Shown: one piece after another, positions 8,675 to 20,203 of the stretch
Layout: each line of letters opens with the position of its first letter
Position numbering within the stretch: the first letter of the stretch is position 1
Origin: CAVORB01 sp963698495
GTDB taxonomy: Bacteria > Pseudomonadota > Gammaproteobacteria > Chromatiales > Chromatiaceae
Reading direction: 5' to 3'
Assembly: GCA_963698495.1 (NCBI GenBank)
Contig: CAVORB010000023.1
Location: 110,860-174,859 of the forward strand
Length of the DNA stretch: 64,000 bases
Notes under the pieces: model-generated
What the model was told of the DNA's origin: nothing
Database searches by the model: none
Seen by the model: the letters and a program-made list of their open reading frames with translations, nothing else
Translations under genes and position numbers: made by a program

Positions 8675-9610
8675 TTGAAATTCGCCGGACTCCTGAACAA
8701 GAAGGGCGGGTTCAAGGCGAAGGCCCGGGACGCCCATATCGTTCAGACCGGCGACCTGCTGAGCAAGCACGGTCCGGACCCTGCGGTGGTACGGTTCTGG
8801 GAGGAGCTGCGCGGGGCCGCGCAGGCCGCCGGATGCTCGTTGCATCTGGTCGCCGGCAACCATGAGCTCGAGATCTGGCGACGGCTGGAAGCCGGAGAGC
8901 GCCTGGGGCTCACGCGACGGGAGCAGAAGGCGATGAAGGAGCTGATCCGGTCCATGAAGCTGTTTCATGTGGACGGATCGATGCTGTTCATTCACGGATA
9001 CCCCACCGCCACCCTGCTCCGCCATGTCCGAGCATTCCTGGAAGGTGCGGGCAACCGTATCAACGACTACAACCTGGAATGCTTTCGACCGGCCCTCGAC
9101 AACACCGACCGTCTAGCGCAATACGCGTATCCCAGGAACAACTCCCGGCAGGGCAATCTGCTGCACGACGTACCGAATCCCGAGCGCTACTATCGCCGTC
9201 ACGGCACGGAGATCGCCGACCTGCTCGGCTCGCTGGGCATCGATCTCGTCGTCCACGGTCATCGCCCGGAGCGCTCCGGGGTCCAGCAGGACTACGAGCT
9301 GCAGCGATGGCTGCCGGGCATCCGCATGATCAGCAACGACGTTCAGCTTCGCCAGCAGGGTCTCGGGGCAACCGTGATCAAGCAAGCGGATGGCTGCTCG
9401 CCGGATGTTTGCTTTTTCAACGGACCCAATGCGACGTCGAGCCACCGGGCTGCCGCGAAGGCCCTGCTCCGGGCGCCGGCGCAACCGTCATCCGATAAAC
9501 CGCCCTATCCGGAACGGGTCATGCTGGACGGGCAGGTCTACAACTTCCTGCGCCAACAGGACTCGAGCGCTTCAGACCGCTTGCCATTGGGCGCAAAGGC
9601 CGGACCCTAA
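8675..9610 (+). CDS. Calcineurin-like metallophosphoesterase (N-terminus uncertain)
   Basis: The sequence from TTG 8675 encodes 311 residues with metal-site motifs of the calcineurin-like phosphoesterase fold: QTGDLL near residue 24, AGNHELE near 60 and VVHGHRP near 190. The usual first Asp-containing motif is missing from this version but is encoded in the same frame just upstream (GDCENH, ending at 8653). So the annotated start is probably too late, or the gene is damaged at its 5' end. A phosphomono- or diesterase activity is expected; the substrate is unknown. A hairpin follows the stop, and the next gene is convergent. Confidence 0.75.
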   Translation: MKFAGLLNKKGGFKAKARDAHIVQTGDLLSKHGPDPAVVRFWEELRGAAQAAGCSLHLVAGNHELEIWRRLEAGERLGLTRREQKAMKELIRSMKLFHVDGSMLFIHGYPTATLLRHVRAFLEGAGNRINDYNLECFRPALDNTDRLAQYAYPRNNSRQGNLLHDVPNPERYYRRHGTEIADLLGSLGIDLVVHGHRPERSGVQQDYELQRWLPGIRMISNDVQLRQQGLGATVIKQADGCSPDVCFFNGPNATSSHRAAAKALLRAPAQPSSDKPPYPERVMLDGQVYNFLRQQDSSASDRLPLGAKAGP

Positions 9611-9611
9611 C

Positions 9612-9634
9612 CCCTTTCGGCATAGAAAGGGTTT
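9612..9634 (+). terminator. Possible rho-independent terminator
   Basis: CCCTTTC / GAAAGGG with a 6-nt loop is followed by TTT just after the phosphoesterase stop. The T-run is short, so termination may be weak. Confidence 0.45.
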
Positions 9635-9691
9635 CGCGCGCGACCTCCCTCCCCCCAACTCCGGCGTGGCGGCCACCCGTTCCGCCCCCGC

Positions 9692-12190
9692 TTACGTCTT
9701 TCCCAGCGGCTTGAATGAAACGATCAGCAACGGCAGCAGGGTGAGGTTGGCGATCAGCGCGATGAGCATCGCCAGCCCGGTGAGAATGCCGAAGTAGATG
9801 GTGGGAATGAAGTTGGACAGCACCAGGATCGAGAAGCCCAGGGTCACGGTCACCGAGGTGTAGTAGATCGCCCGGCCCACGCTGCCGTGACTGCGCTGCA
9901 CGGCCCCCCAGTAGCTCCGATCCTGCTCGAACTCCTCCCTCACCCGATGGACGTAGTGGATCGTGTTGTCCACGCCGATGCCAATGGTGATGGCGGCAAT
10001 GGTGATGGTCATGATGTCCAGCGGTATCCCGAACCACCCCATGATGCCCAGGATCAGAATCGCGGCGAGAACCGTGGGCACGACGCCAATGGCCGCCAGC
10101 TTCCAGTCCCTGAACAGGACCAGGAGCATCGCCATGATGGCGACGAACACCATGCTGAGGGTCAGGATCTGGGACCGAAACAGGCTTTGCAGCACGTTGT
10201 TGTAGAGCACCAGCATGCCGGAGAGGTGCACCTGTTCCTCCTCCAGGCCAAGGGTGCCGACCAGATCCGAGCGGATGCGCTTGATCAGCTCGTCGCGCTT
10301 CAGGTTGGGATCAGAGTCGATGACGCGGATGGCGAAACGCAGCTGGTTTCCGTCCTCCGACATGTAGGGCTTGAACAGGGCGTCGCGGATGTCGTCAGGC
10401 AACCGCTTGTGCATGACGGCCAGCGACAGATTGTCCAAGGGCTCGTCGCCGTTCAGCATGGTCAGCAGCGCCATCGTGGTCGAAATGGAGAGCACCTTGC
10501 CGCTCTCGGGCAGCGCGTCCAGGTACTGGTGAATGCGATCGGCCTCCGGCAACTGGAACATGTTGAACCAGTAACTCTCGCCGCTGATGCCCGCGCTCTC
10601 CTCCTCGGCGAACAGCGGATCCGGGTCCGGTTCCGCCTCCGCGTTTGCCTGCTCCGCCATGAACTCGCGAAAGCTCGAGTCGGGATCGATGATCACGTCC
10701 AACGGCGTGGTCCCCCCGAGCTTGCGGTCGATGAGCAGCATCCCCTGGTAGATCTCCGTGCTGTCCTTGAAGTAGTCGATGAACCGGTTCTCCACCGTGA
10801 GCCGAAACAGCCCGGCTACACCCAGGACGAACAGCAGGACGTACACAATCAGGGTCGGAGCACGGAAGCGTTCGATGAGGTGCGCCAGAGAGCGCGTGAT
10901 CGAGGCCGTCACGTCGTGGCGCCGAAACACCGGCGCATCGTTTCTTTGCCAGACCGCCAACGCCGGAAACATCAGGAAGCACAGGACGAAGGCCAGACCG
11001 ACGCCGGCCACCATCATCCAGCCGAAATCGATTACCGGCCGTATGCCGCTCACGATCAGGGAGGCGAACGCGACCTGGGTGGTGAGCGCGGTATAGAGTG
11101 AGGGCAGGAACTTCGACTCCATGGTTTCCTTCACCAAATCACGCTGCTCGCGATCGGGGTGTTCGGCCTGAAGCTCGAAGTAGCGGACCATCAAATGCAC
11201 CGTCAGTGCCAGCGCGGTGATCAGCATGAGGGAGATGAAGTTCGAGGAAACCACGGTCACCCGCCACTCGGCAAAGCCCAGGTAGCCCAGCATCCCGATG
11301 GCGGCAGCCACGCAGATCGCCATCGGAATCAGCACCCAGCGCACGCGTTTGAAGGCCACGGCGAGCAGACCCACGAGGAACAATCCGACACCCAGCCCGA
11401 AGACGCGGATGTCGTTGCGCACGTAGTCGATCATGTCGGAGGTGATCATCGGCACGCCGCCAAGGTGGATCTCCGCCATGCCCCGATGGCCGTCGAGAAT
11501 GCCCCGTACGGTGGCAATGTCCGCCTGCGCCAGCTCCTGGAGCCCTGCGCTGTACGCCTTGAACTCGGCCGAAACCTGCGCCAGCTCCGCCTCCTCCTCG
11601 GGGGTCAGCTGCCGCTCCGACTGGGTGAGGCGCAGGGACTCCCGCCGGTCCAGCAGGGACAGGTACTTCTCGTCCCGCTTAAAGTTCACCTGCATCGCCG
11701 TGGTGGTCCCGTCCGCGCTGACCACCAGATCGCTGTAGAGGGGACTGCCGGTCAGCTCCTTGCGCGCCAGCTCCCGGTCCGTATCGGGCGCCTCCAGCGT
11801 GCGCACCTGGCTTTGTATCTCCGACAGGGTCATGCGCGGACTGTCGATGAGCGGGACATCGAGCAGCGTGGTCACCGATTCCACCCGCTCCAGCGCCGCA
11901 AGCTCCTCCCGCAGCGCCTTGATGTCCGCAAGCACCGGCTCGGACATCAGGTCCTGCCTCGGCGTGTAGGTGACTACGAGGAAGTCGTCGGAACCGTACC
12001 GGGCCCTGACGCCGCGGTAATAGCGGAGATCGGCGTCGTTCTCCAGGACCAGGGAGTCGGAAGAGGCGTCGAGACGAAAGTCCCTGCCGTAGTAACCGGC
12101 CACGATCAGGAGCAATGAGATCGCGACCAGAACCAGCAACGGATGATCCAGGGTCAGGCGGAAATAGAGCTCGGCGAGTCGGGCGCGCAT
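9692..12190 (-). CDS. RND superfamily (MMPL-type) exporter
   Basis: This 832-residue protein has the two-fold RND/MMPL layout. There is an N-terminal membrane helix (about 14-36), a large periplasmic loop, a bundle of helices around 240-410, a second loop, and a C-terminal helix bundle (about 670-830). A single polypeptide of this kind works without adaptor genes and moves hydrophobic or lipid-like molecules using the proton gradient. The tail IVSFKPLGKT ends soon after the last helix. No cargo gene is adjacent; the upstream gene 140 nt away is a stress protein. The specific substrate cannot be predicted. Confidence 0.9.
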   Translation of the reverse strand: MRARLAELYFRLTLDHPLLVLVAISLLLIVAGYYGRDFRLDASSDSLVLENDADLRYYRGVRARYGSDDFLVVTYTPRQDLMSEPVLADIKALREELAALERVESVTTLLDVPLIDSPRMTLSEIQSQVRTLEAPDTDRELARKELTGSPLYSDLVVSADGTTTAMQVNFKRDEKYLSLLDRRESLRLTQSERQLTPEEEAELAQVSAEFKAYSAGLQELAQADIATVRGILDGHRGMAEIHLGGVPMITSDMIDYVRNDIRVFGLGVGLFLVGLLAVAFKRVRWVLIPMAICVAAAIGMLGYLGFAEWRVTVVSSNFISLMLITALALTVHLMVRYFELQAEHPDREQRDLVKETMESKFLPSLYTALTTQVAFASLIVSGIRPVIDFGWMMVAGVGLAFVLCFLMFPALAVWQRNDAPVFRRHDVTASITRSLAHLIERFRAPTLIVYVLLFVLGVAGLFRLTVENRFIDYFKDSTEIYQGMLLIDRKLGGTTPLDVIIDPDSSFREFMAEQANAEAEPDPDPLFAEEESAGISGESYWFNMFQLPEADRIHQYLDALPESGKVLSISTTMALLTMLNGDEPLDNLSLAVMHKRLPDDIRDALFKPYMSEDGNQLRFAIRVIDSDPNLKRDELIKRIRSDLVGTLGLEEEQVHLSGMLVLYNNVLQSLFRSQILTLSMVFVAIMAMLLVLFRDWKLAAIGVVPTVLAAILILGIMGWFGIPLDIMTITIAAITIGIGVDNTIHYVHRVREEFEQDRSYWGAVQRSHGSVGRAIYYTSVTVTLGFSILVLSNFIPTIYFGILTGLAMLIALIANLTLLPLLIVSFKPLGKT

Positions 12191-12329
12191 GTCTCTTCCT
12201 TGCCGCGGACGCCGGCGGCGTCCAAAGCGTTCTATTGTCCGCGTGAGGGCGGTACGAGATCAACGTCGGCGGCGATGAATCCCGGCGAATTGCGCAACGT
12301 CACACCGATTTCCCGCTGTGCATCCCCCA

Positions 12330-12773
12330 TCATCCCTTGATCCGCACCGCCAGCACGTCGCAACCGGCGCCGTTCAGCACCGAGCGCGCGGTCGAGCCCA
12401 GCAGCACGGCGAGCCCGTGGCGGCCATGGCTGCCGAGGACGATGAGATCCACCTCCAGCTCGCCGGCCACGCGAAGGATGGTGTGACCGGTGCCTCCGAT
12501 CTCGATGTGGCGGTCCTCCGGTGCAACGTTCAAGCGCTCGCCGACGATCTTCATCTGCTTCTTCGCCACCTCGAGAAGCTCCTGCTCGAGATCGAAGTTA
12601 TCGGGAAGGACCAGGTCGCCCGAGTAAGCCATGGGCAGATACTCCACCACGTGCAGGATGCTCAGACGCGCGCCGCACTGCTCTCTCAAATGGCTTGCCC
12701 GCTCGATCACGGGGTCAGTCTCGGTGGCGAAATCGACGGCCAGAAGCAGGTGCCTGTAGGTGAAAGCGGACAT
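12330..12773 (-). CDS. Universal stress protein UspA family
   Basis: This 147-residue single-domain protein starts at ATG 12773 behind GGGAGAGG. It begins with the family's first beta strand (HLLLAVDFA) and ends with the nucleotide-binding motif G-x2-G-x9-GS/T (GSHGRHGLAVLLGST, residues 114-128). That motif marks the ATP-binding branch of the family. It is a cytoplasmic stress-response protein. It is divergent from pycA, with 171 bp between the starts. Confidence 0.93.
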   Translation of the reverse strand: MSAFTYRHLLLAVDFATETDPVIERASHLREQCGARLSILHVVEYLPMAYSGDLVLPDNFDLEQELLEVAKKQMKIVGERLNVAPEDRHIEIGGTGHTILRVAGELEVDLIVLGSHGRHGLAVLLGSTARSVLNGAGCDVLAVRIKG

Positions 12774-12944
12774 AACAGCCTCTCCCCTGACTTGTGTTCC
12801 AATGCAAGTATAAGTGGCGGCGGCGATTCTCGCGGACGCTCGATGCGCGCCCACCGGCGGCTTGTTGCGGCGCAGCAATTTCTGTAGCATGCGGGCGTTC
12901 CGTCGTCGGATGGGACCGGAAGGACAAAGCCAAGAGGTCTCTGC

Positions 12945-14363
<1,419 letters not shown>

Positions 14364-14455
14364 TCCAGGCCCGGAGCCATGCCGCCCCCCGATCCCCGCC
14401 ACGGGCTGATCCGATAAGCGTTTCCTTGGCGCGCCTGAACGAGAGACACACGAAT

Positions 14456-16283
14456 ATGCCAAAGGTCCAAGTCACCGACGTCATCCTCCGCGACGCACAC
14501 CAGTCGCTGCTCGCCACCCGCATGCGGCTGGAGGACATGCTCCCCATCTGCCCCAAGCTCGACGCCATCGGCTACTGGTCGCTGGAGTGCTGGGGCGGCG
14601 CGACCTTCGACGCCTGTGTGCGATTTCTCAAGGAAGACCCGTGGGAGCGTCTGCGGGCACTCCGCGCCGCCCTGCCCAACACCCGGCTGCAGATGCTGCT
14701 GCGCGGCCAGAACCTGCTCGGCTACCGGCACTACTCCGACGACGTGGTGCGGGCCTTCGTGCAGAAGTCCGCGGACAACGGCATGGACGTGTTCCGCATC
14801 TTCGACGCCCTGAACGACCTGCGTAACCTCACGACCGCGGTCGAGGCCACCAAGGCGGCGGGCAAGCACGCCCAGGGCACCATCTGCTACACCGTGAGCC
14901 CGGTGCACACCACCGAGGGCTTCGTCGCCATGGGCAAGGCCCTGCAGGACATGGGCTGCGACTCCATCGCCATCAAGGACATGGCCGGGCTGCTCACCCC
15001 CTATGCGACCGCCGAGCTGGTGAAGGCGCTCAAGGATGCCGTGGACCTGCCCCTGCACCTGCACTCCCACGCCACGGCGGGGCTGTCGGACATGTGCCAC
15101 CTCAAGGCCATCGAGAGCGGCTGCGAGCACATCGACACCGCCATTTCCTCCATGGCGGGCGGCACCTCGCACCCCCCGACCGAGAGCCTGGTCGCGGCCC
15201 TGCGGGGCACCGAGTACGACACCGGCCTCGATCTGGAGGCGATCCAGGAGATCGGCATCTACTTCTACCAGGTGCGCAAGAAGTACCACCAGTTCGAGAG
15301 CGAGTTCACAGGGGTGGACACGCGGGTGCAGGTCAACCAGGTACCCGGCGGCATGATCTCGAACCTGGCCAACCAGCTGAAGGAGCAGAACGCCACCGAC
15401 CGCATGAACGAGGTCCTGGCGGAGATCCCGGCGGTGCGCAAGGACCTGGGCTACCCGCCCCTGGTCACCCCCACCTCGCAGATCGTCGGCACCCAGGCGG
15501 TGCTCAACGTGCTCACCGGCAAGCGCTACCAGACCATCACCAACGAGGTGAAACGCTATCTCCAGGGCGGTTACGGCAAGGCCCCCGCCGCGGTCAACCC
15601 GACCCTGCAGCAGCAGGCCGTCGGCGGCGAGGAGCTCATCGAGTGCCGCCCCGCGGACCTGTTGCCGCCCGAGCTGGATCGGCTCACCGAGGATATCGGG
15701 GGCCTCGCCGAGTCGCCCGAGGACGTGCTCACCTACGCCATGTTCCCGGAGATCGGGCGCCAGTTCCTGGAGCACCGGGCCGCCGGCACCCTGGTGCCCG
15801 AGCCCCTGGAGCCGCCGCCGAGCGCGGATGGGGCCAAGTCCGCGCCCAACGGAGTTCAACATCGCGATCCACGGCGAGACCTACCACGTCAAGGTCACGG
15901 GCGCCGGTCACAAGGGCCAGGCCGAGCGTCACTTCTACATGGACATCGACGGCATCCCCGAGGAGGTGGTGCTCGAGACCCTGGACGAGATCGTCCTCAC
16001 CGGCGGCGCCGAGGGAGCGGTCAAGAAGGCCATCGCCGGCAAGCGGCCCGCCCCGTCGAAGGAGGGCGACGTCACCACCTCGATGCCCGGCAACATCGTC
16101 GACGTGCTGGTGAAGGAAGGCGACACGGTGGAGGCAGGCCAGGCGGTGCTCATCACCGAGGCGATGAAGATGGAGACCGAGATCCAGGCGCCGATCGGCG
16201 GCTCCGTTACCGGTGTCTTCGTCAAGAAGGGCGACTCGGTCACCCCGAGCGAGGTCCTGGTCGAGATCACCCCGGCCGGCTGA
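14456..16283 (+). CDS. pycB: Pyruvate carboxylase subunit B / oxaloacetate decarboxylase alpha-like (single-base frameshift)
   Basis: The carboxyltransferase part starts at ATG 14456 (MPKVQVTDVILRDAHQS). It has the conserved ECWGGATFDA, the KDMAGLL lysine segment and the metal-binding HLHSHATAG. The reading frame shifts at about 15845-15850. Upstream reads ...SADGAKSAP and the next frame continues TEFNIAIHGETYHVKV, ending in a biotinyl domain with EAMKMET (Lys codon 16167-16169) and stop at 16283. The span is 1828 nt, one base too many; removing one A at 15848-15849 restores a 608-residue protein. Without a correction, the biotin carrier is lost from the first frame, which runs on as nonsense to 16378. 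With pycA just upstream and no sodium-pump beta or gamma subunits, pyruvate carboxylase is the likely activity. Confidence 0.9.
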
Positions 16284-16663
16284 TCCGCCGCTGCTGCCCG
16301 TGCTGCTGCCAGTCGCGGTGGGCCTGGCCATCGCTGTCTCCTGGCGACGGCCCGAGTCGTCCCTCCAGCGGATACTGAAGCATGGTTAAAGGAGCTGTCT
16401 GTATTGGACGTCTGCGCGACCGGCACTCTGCACGATCGAACGGTGGGTCTCTTCAGGCAAGCAGACGTGCGACGACGGATGTGCTCTTCACCGCTGCAGC
16501 TCAGGGTCAGTGCGCTCTCATTTCTTGATCGCCCGACGGTGAATTCAGGGCGTTCCCGTTGATCCCAGCACGGTCCCGCCCAGGGCGGCTCTCACTGCAG
16601 CGCTGGCGGACGGCCTCTCCTCTCGGATACGCCGCGAGTCTACGTTGAGATGAGTTTGTTTTC
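16284..16663. other. Intergenic region without recognisable gene
   Basis: No coding frame with recognisable features is seen between pycB and the IS3 remnant. The lost right-hand part of the insertion sequence would be expected here but cannot be recognised. Confidence 0.4.
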
Positions 16664-16957
16664 CTACAGATGCGGGACGCTGGCGGCCCGTGGAGGGTTT
16701 TTTAAGATATCCCTCTCCATCTTCAAACGACGGTTCTCTTCGCGCAGGCGTCGCAGTTCCTCGCCCTCGGCCGTCAATTTGCCGTTGCCGCGAAACGCCT
16801 CGCTCTCATCGGTTTGGAATTCCTTGATCCAACGAGCGAGCATCCCACGGTCAAGACCCAGATTCCGGGCCGCTTCCGCCTGCTTGTAGCCTTGCTCGGT
16901 GACTAGCCTCACCGCGTCCTGCTTGAACTCTCTCGTGTACTTCTTACGTGTTGCCAT
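16664..16957 (-). mobile_element. IS3-family transposase OrfA remnant
   Basis: The 97-residue frame begins MATRKKYTREFKQDAVRLV and contains the HTH_Tnp_1 helix-turn-helix and a Leu-zipper-like Glu/Arg tail (LREENRRLKMERDILK), typical of OrfA of IS3-family elements. After DILK the sequence leaves the family pattern and stops within about 15 residues. No orfB follows, so the element is truncated. Just upstream, around 16985-17025, lies a GTGGTCAAAATGGCAG stretch that may be the left terminal region. Confidence 0.85.
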
Positions 16958-17214
16958 CTCTCACCTCAGGTTCAGGAATGGTTCCTTAACTGAGGTGTCC
17001 GCTGCCATTTTGACCACTTCAGCGCTTGGGCATCGTATGCAAGAGCGCCGAAGTGCCGCAAACAAGATAGGCCGCAAATCCCCTCTCGTTGCTTGTTTGC
17101 CCGCTGGTGGTGCGGATATTGCCAACGTTAAGGAATCAGCGGCTATCGGATGACTCATCAGAGCATCAGTTTCCGCTCACCTTCACGTTTCCGGCATTCT
17201 CTTGAAGCAGCGAA

Positions 17215-18661
17215 TCAGAGCACCGGGCCAAGCATGGCGACGGCGTTGTTCCACAGCCGGTGTCGCCAGGACCAGTCCGCGACCGTCTCGCGCGTGACCG
17301 GAATGGACTTGGCGATATAGCTTTCTTGGCGTCGGCACATCTCGGCGGTCAACGCTGGATCGTAGAAAAGGATGTTGTTCTCGTAGTTCAACTCGAAGCT
17401 TCGGCGGTCCATGTTGGCGGAGCCGATGAGAGTTACCTCCCGGTCTAGTGTCAGGGATTTTGTATGCAGTAACCCACCCTGGTATTCGAATATCCGGACC
17501 CCGGCGTCCAGCAGGTCGCCGTAGTAGCTGCGACTGGCGGCGGCGACGATCCAGCTGTCGTTCCTGGCCGGGAAAACGATGGTCGTCGCCACGCCGCGGC
17601 GCGCGCTGGCGCAAAGGGCCGCTTGCAGCGGCTCGTCGGGGACATAATAGGGCGTCGAGATCAATAGTTCGCGGCGAGCGCTGTAGATCAAAGACTCGAA
17701 CATCTCGGGCATCGCGGAGTAGCGCACGGTGGGCCCGGTGCCGAGCACTTGTGCGGGCAGCCCTGGCTGGGTCTCCAAGATCGGCCGTCTCAGCAGGTCT
17801 TCGATGTCATCGTCCACATGCCCCATCCAATCGCCAGCGAAAAGGTGCTGATTCTGGCGCGCGATCGGCCCGGTGAAGCGCATCATGGCATCGACCCAGG
17901 GCGCGTACTTGGCCTTGATCCGGAACTCCGGGTCGGCACAGTTCTGACTGCCGCAGTAGGTGATCCGATCGTCGATGACGACGATCTTACGGTGGTTGCG
18001 CAGGTCGATGCGGCCCTTCAGAGGCCGCAGCAGCGGATTGCCGATCGGCAAGGCACGCGCCAAGCGCACACCGGCGGCGCGCATGGCCTGCCAGTGCTCG
18101 GAACGGATCATGAGGCGCGAGCCAAGATCGTCCGCCATGGCCCGGCAGGTGACGCCCCGCGCGGCAGCCCGCTTCAGGGCTTCCGCAACCTTCCTGCCGT
18201 TGTTGTCCGGCAGCCAGATGTAGAACAGCAGGTGAACGTGGTCCTGCGCGGCATCGATGTCCCCGACCATGGCGTCGATGGTCGCGTCGGAATCCTCGAG
18301 CAAGCGCCCGCTGTTGCCTCCGATCGGCTCGAAGCCGCTGATCGAGTGCCCGACCCGGAACAGATCTGCATGGCGATCAGGTACTCGGGGCCGCAGATGC
18401 TCGGCGTCGGCGCCCGCGGCATCGGAAAAATCAGGCATCCGAGCCAGAACCTCCCTCATACGTTGGACTCGGCGGCGACCGATGTTCACTTCGCCGAACA
18501 GGACATAGGCAAGGATGCCAACCACCGGCAGTGGCAACCACGACGACTATCCAGGCGATGCGCGAGGCGGGATCACGATGCGGGCGAAGCAGCACGCGCG
18601 CGATCAGCGCGAGCTGAATCAGGACGTGCAGCAGTACGAAGGCTTCCGTTGACAACGGCAT
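17215..18661 (-). CDS. cls: Cardiolipin synthase (two HKD motifs; single-base frameshift near N-terminus)
   Basis: The protein has two phospholipase D motifs: NHRKIVVIDD and HTKSLTLDRE, each followed by GSQN or GSANMDRRS. It joins two phosphatidylglycerol molecules, or PG and PE, to give cardiolipin in the inner membrane. The N-terminal membrane helix (LLHVLIQLALIARVLL, from ATG 18661) is in another frame than the rest, which reads LPVVGILAYVLFGEVN. The span of 1447 nt has one surplus base. Removing one G of the GG at 18533-18534 rejoins a 481-residue protein. As written, translation could only start at TTG 18537 without the first helix. The gene begins 22 nt after the patatin stop, so the two form a lipid-related operon. 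Confidence 0.9.
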
Positions 18662-18683
18662 TCCGTGCTCCGAATCCGCTTGG

Positions 18684-20030
18684 CTATCGACGCGCTGTGG
18701 TTCCGCCGCCCAAACCCGCGACGAAGCGCTGGAAATCCGGATTGTTCCGCAGCAGCTCGCGGCCGGCGGCAATGAGCTTGTCGACCTGCTCATCGGTCAG
18801 CGAGAAGGTGGTCGGGATGCGGTTGAAGAAATTCCGTGTCTCGGGATGAGGGATATCGCGAAAGCTGAGCTGGATGAAGTAGGGAGTGACGGGGCGACTC
18901 GGAGTCGACATCTCCCGCGCCCACCGGGTCAGCGACTTGTTCATCAGTTCCAGGGTCGCGGCATTGTAGCGGTGGAGCTGGACATCGCTCACCGCATTGA
19001 TGGTCTCGTGCAGTGATGGCTGCTTGGTGCTCAGATCCATCGATGGCTCCGAGTCTGTGGAGGCGTTGACCGAGATAATCACGAAGCGCCGCGGCGGCTT
19101 GCGGCCGTAATGTTCCAAGAATGCCCGCGCACCGCCCGCGACCTCGATGATCTCGTAGATCGCGCGCAGGCCCAGGTTGTCTGTGATGCCCCCATCGACG
19201 AAGTGGACGTACTGGCGCCGATCTTTCCTCGAATAGCTCTGCAGCCCGGCGACGACCTCGGCGAGCTCAGGGTCGCGCGCCGCGCGCCGCTGCGCCGACG
19301 CCAGAAAACCGGACTCGTCCTTTGCGCAGTCCTGGTAATTCTCCACCACCACGGGGTTGAACAGCACCGGCACCGCGGAGGATGCGGTGACGGCCCGCGC
19401 CACCGGGAACGTGGAGATGTCGGAGCACAGCAGATTGAAGTACTCCTGTAAGAAGGAGAAACGCACACCGTAGCCCAGATCCGAGGCGTTGATCACGATC
19501 AGCGGCCCATCCTTGCGTTTCAAGTCGGCGAAAGTCGCACGATCGAAAACAGTCTCTTCGTAGAACTTTACCGCTATCTCGGTACGCCCAGTGGAGCTGA
19601 ACCATTCCAGCGGGTTCAAAAGCCCTCGGATCAGCTGGCCCTGGACGTCGCGTTTGAGGAACACGTCCTCGTAGTCGTCGAAGATGCGCTCCCCGAACAG
19701 GCCGTAATAGGCCGAGGTGAAGCTGCCGCCGGAGACGGAGCTGATGGTGTCGACTTCGTCGAGGACTCGGCGCGCACTCCCATCGATCGTGATGCTGGTG
19801 TCGCGCAGCTCCTCCAGCACTCCGTAGGCCAATGCCGCGGCCCGGGTGCCGCCGCCGGAGAAGGCCAGGATCAGTGCGATGTCCCCGGAGTCGCCGCGAC
19901 CGATCTCGTTTCGAATCGAGTAGCTTTCGGACGTGTTTGCGACAGTCTGAGGAGTGTTGTCGATCACGCCGTAGGATGCACAGCCCGAGGCCAGCAGGAG
20001 GACCAGGATTACGGAAATCAGCTTCAACAC
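18684..20030 (-). CDS. Patatin-like phospholipase lipoprotein
   Basis: This 448-residue protein starts at GTG 20030, with GGGGGAG about 9 nt upstream. It has a lipoprotein signal (LLLASGC, Cys about residue 17). The patatin catalytic elements are visible: oxyanion loop SGGGTRA near 58-64, nucleophile elbow SVSGGS near 98-103 and catalytic Asp in DGGITDN near 277. It should deacylate lipids while anchored in the envelope. Pairing with cardiolipin synthase 22 nt downstream suggests a role in phospholipid turnover. Confidence 0.9.
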   Translation of the reverse strand: MLKLISVILVLLLASGCASYGVIDNTPQTVANTSESYSIRNEIGRGDSGDIALILAFSGGGTRAAALAYGVLEELRDTSITIDGSARRVLDEVDTISSVSGGSFTSAYYGLFGERIFDDYEDVFLKRDVQGQLIRGLLNPLEWFSSTGRTEIAVKFYEETVFDRATFADLKRKDGPLIVINASDLGYGVRFSFLQEYFNLLCSDISTFPVARAVTASSAVPVLFNPVVVENYQDCAKDESGFLASAQRRAARDPELAEVVAGLQSYSRKDRRQYVHFVDGGITDNLGLRAIYEIIEVAGGARAFLEHYGRKPPRRFVIISVNASTDSEPSMDLSTKQPSLHETINAVSDVQLHRYNAATLELMNKSLTRWAREMSTPSRPVTPYFIQLSFRDIPHPETRNFFNRIPTTFSLTDEQVDKLIAAGRELLRNNPDFQRFVAGLGGGTTARR

Positions 20031-20203
20031 GATTCAACTCCCCCGGTACCGGGCGCTTTCCCGACTGCGACGACGCCGCTGCCAGCGGATCCAACCATCG
20101 CTCCTGAGTTTGGGCACGCCACGGCCGGCGCACTTGCGCAAGTCCACGGCGCCGAGACCTCGGCTTTGGAATCCTCGCTCTAGCCCCCCGACTCGGGACG
20201 ACG

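Noticed and set aside
16961..17158. 65-residue frame upstream of the IS3 remnant
   Set aside because: It spans the likely terminal region of the insertion sequence and has no domain character.
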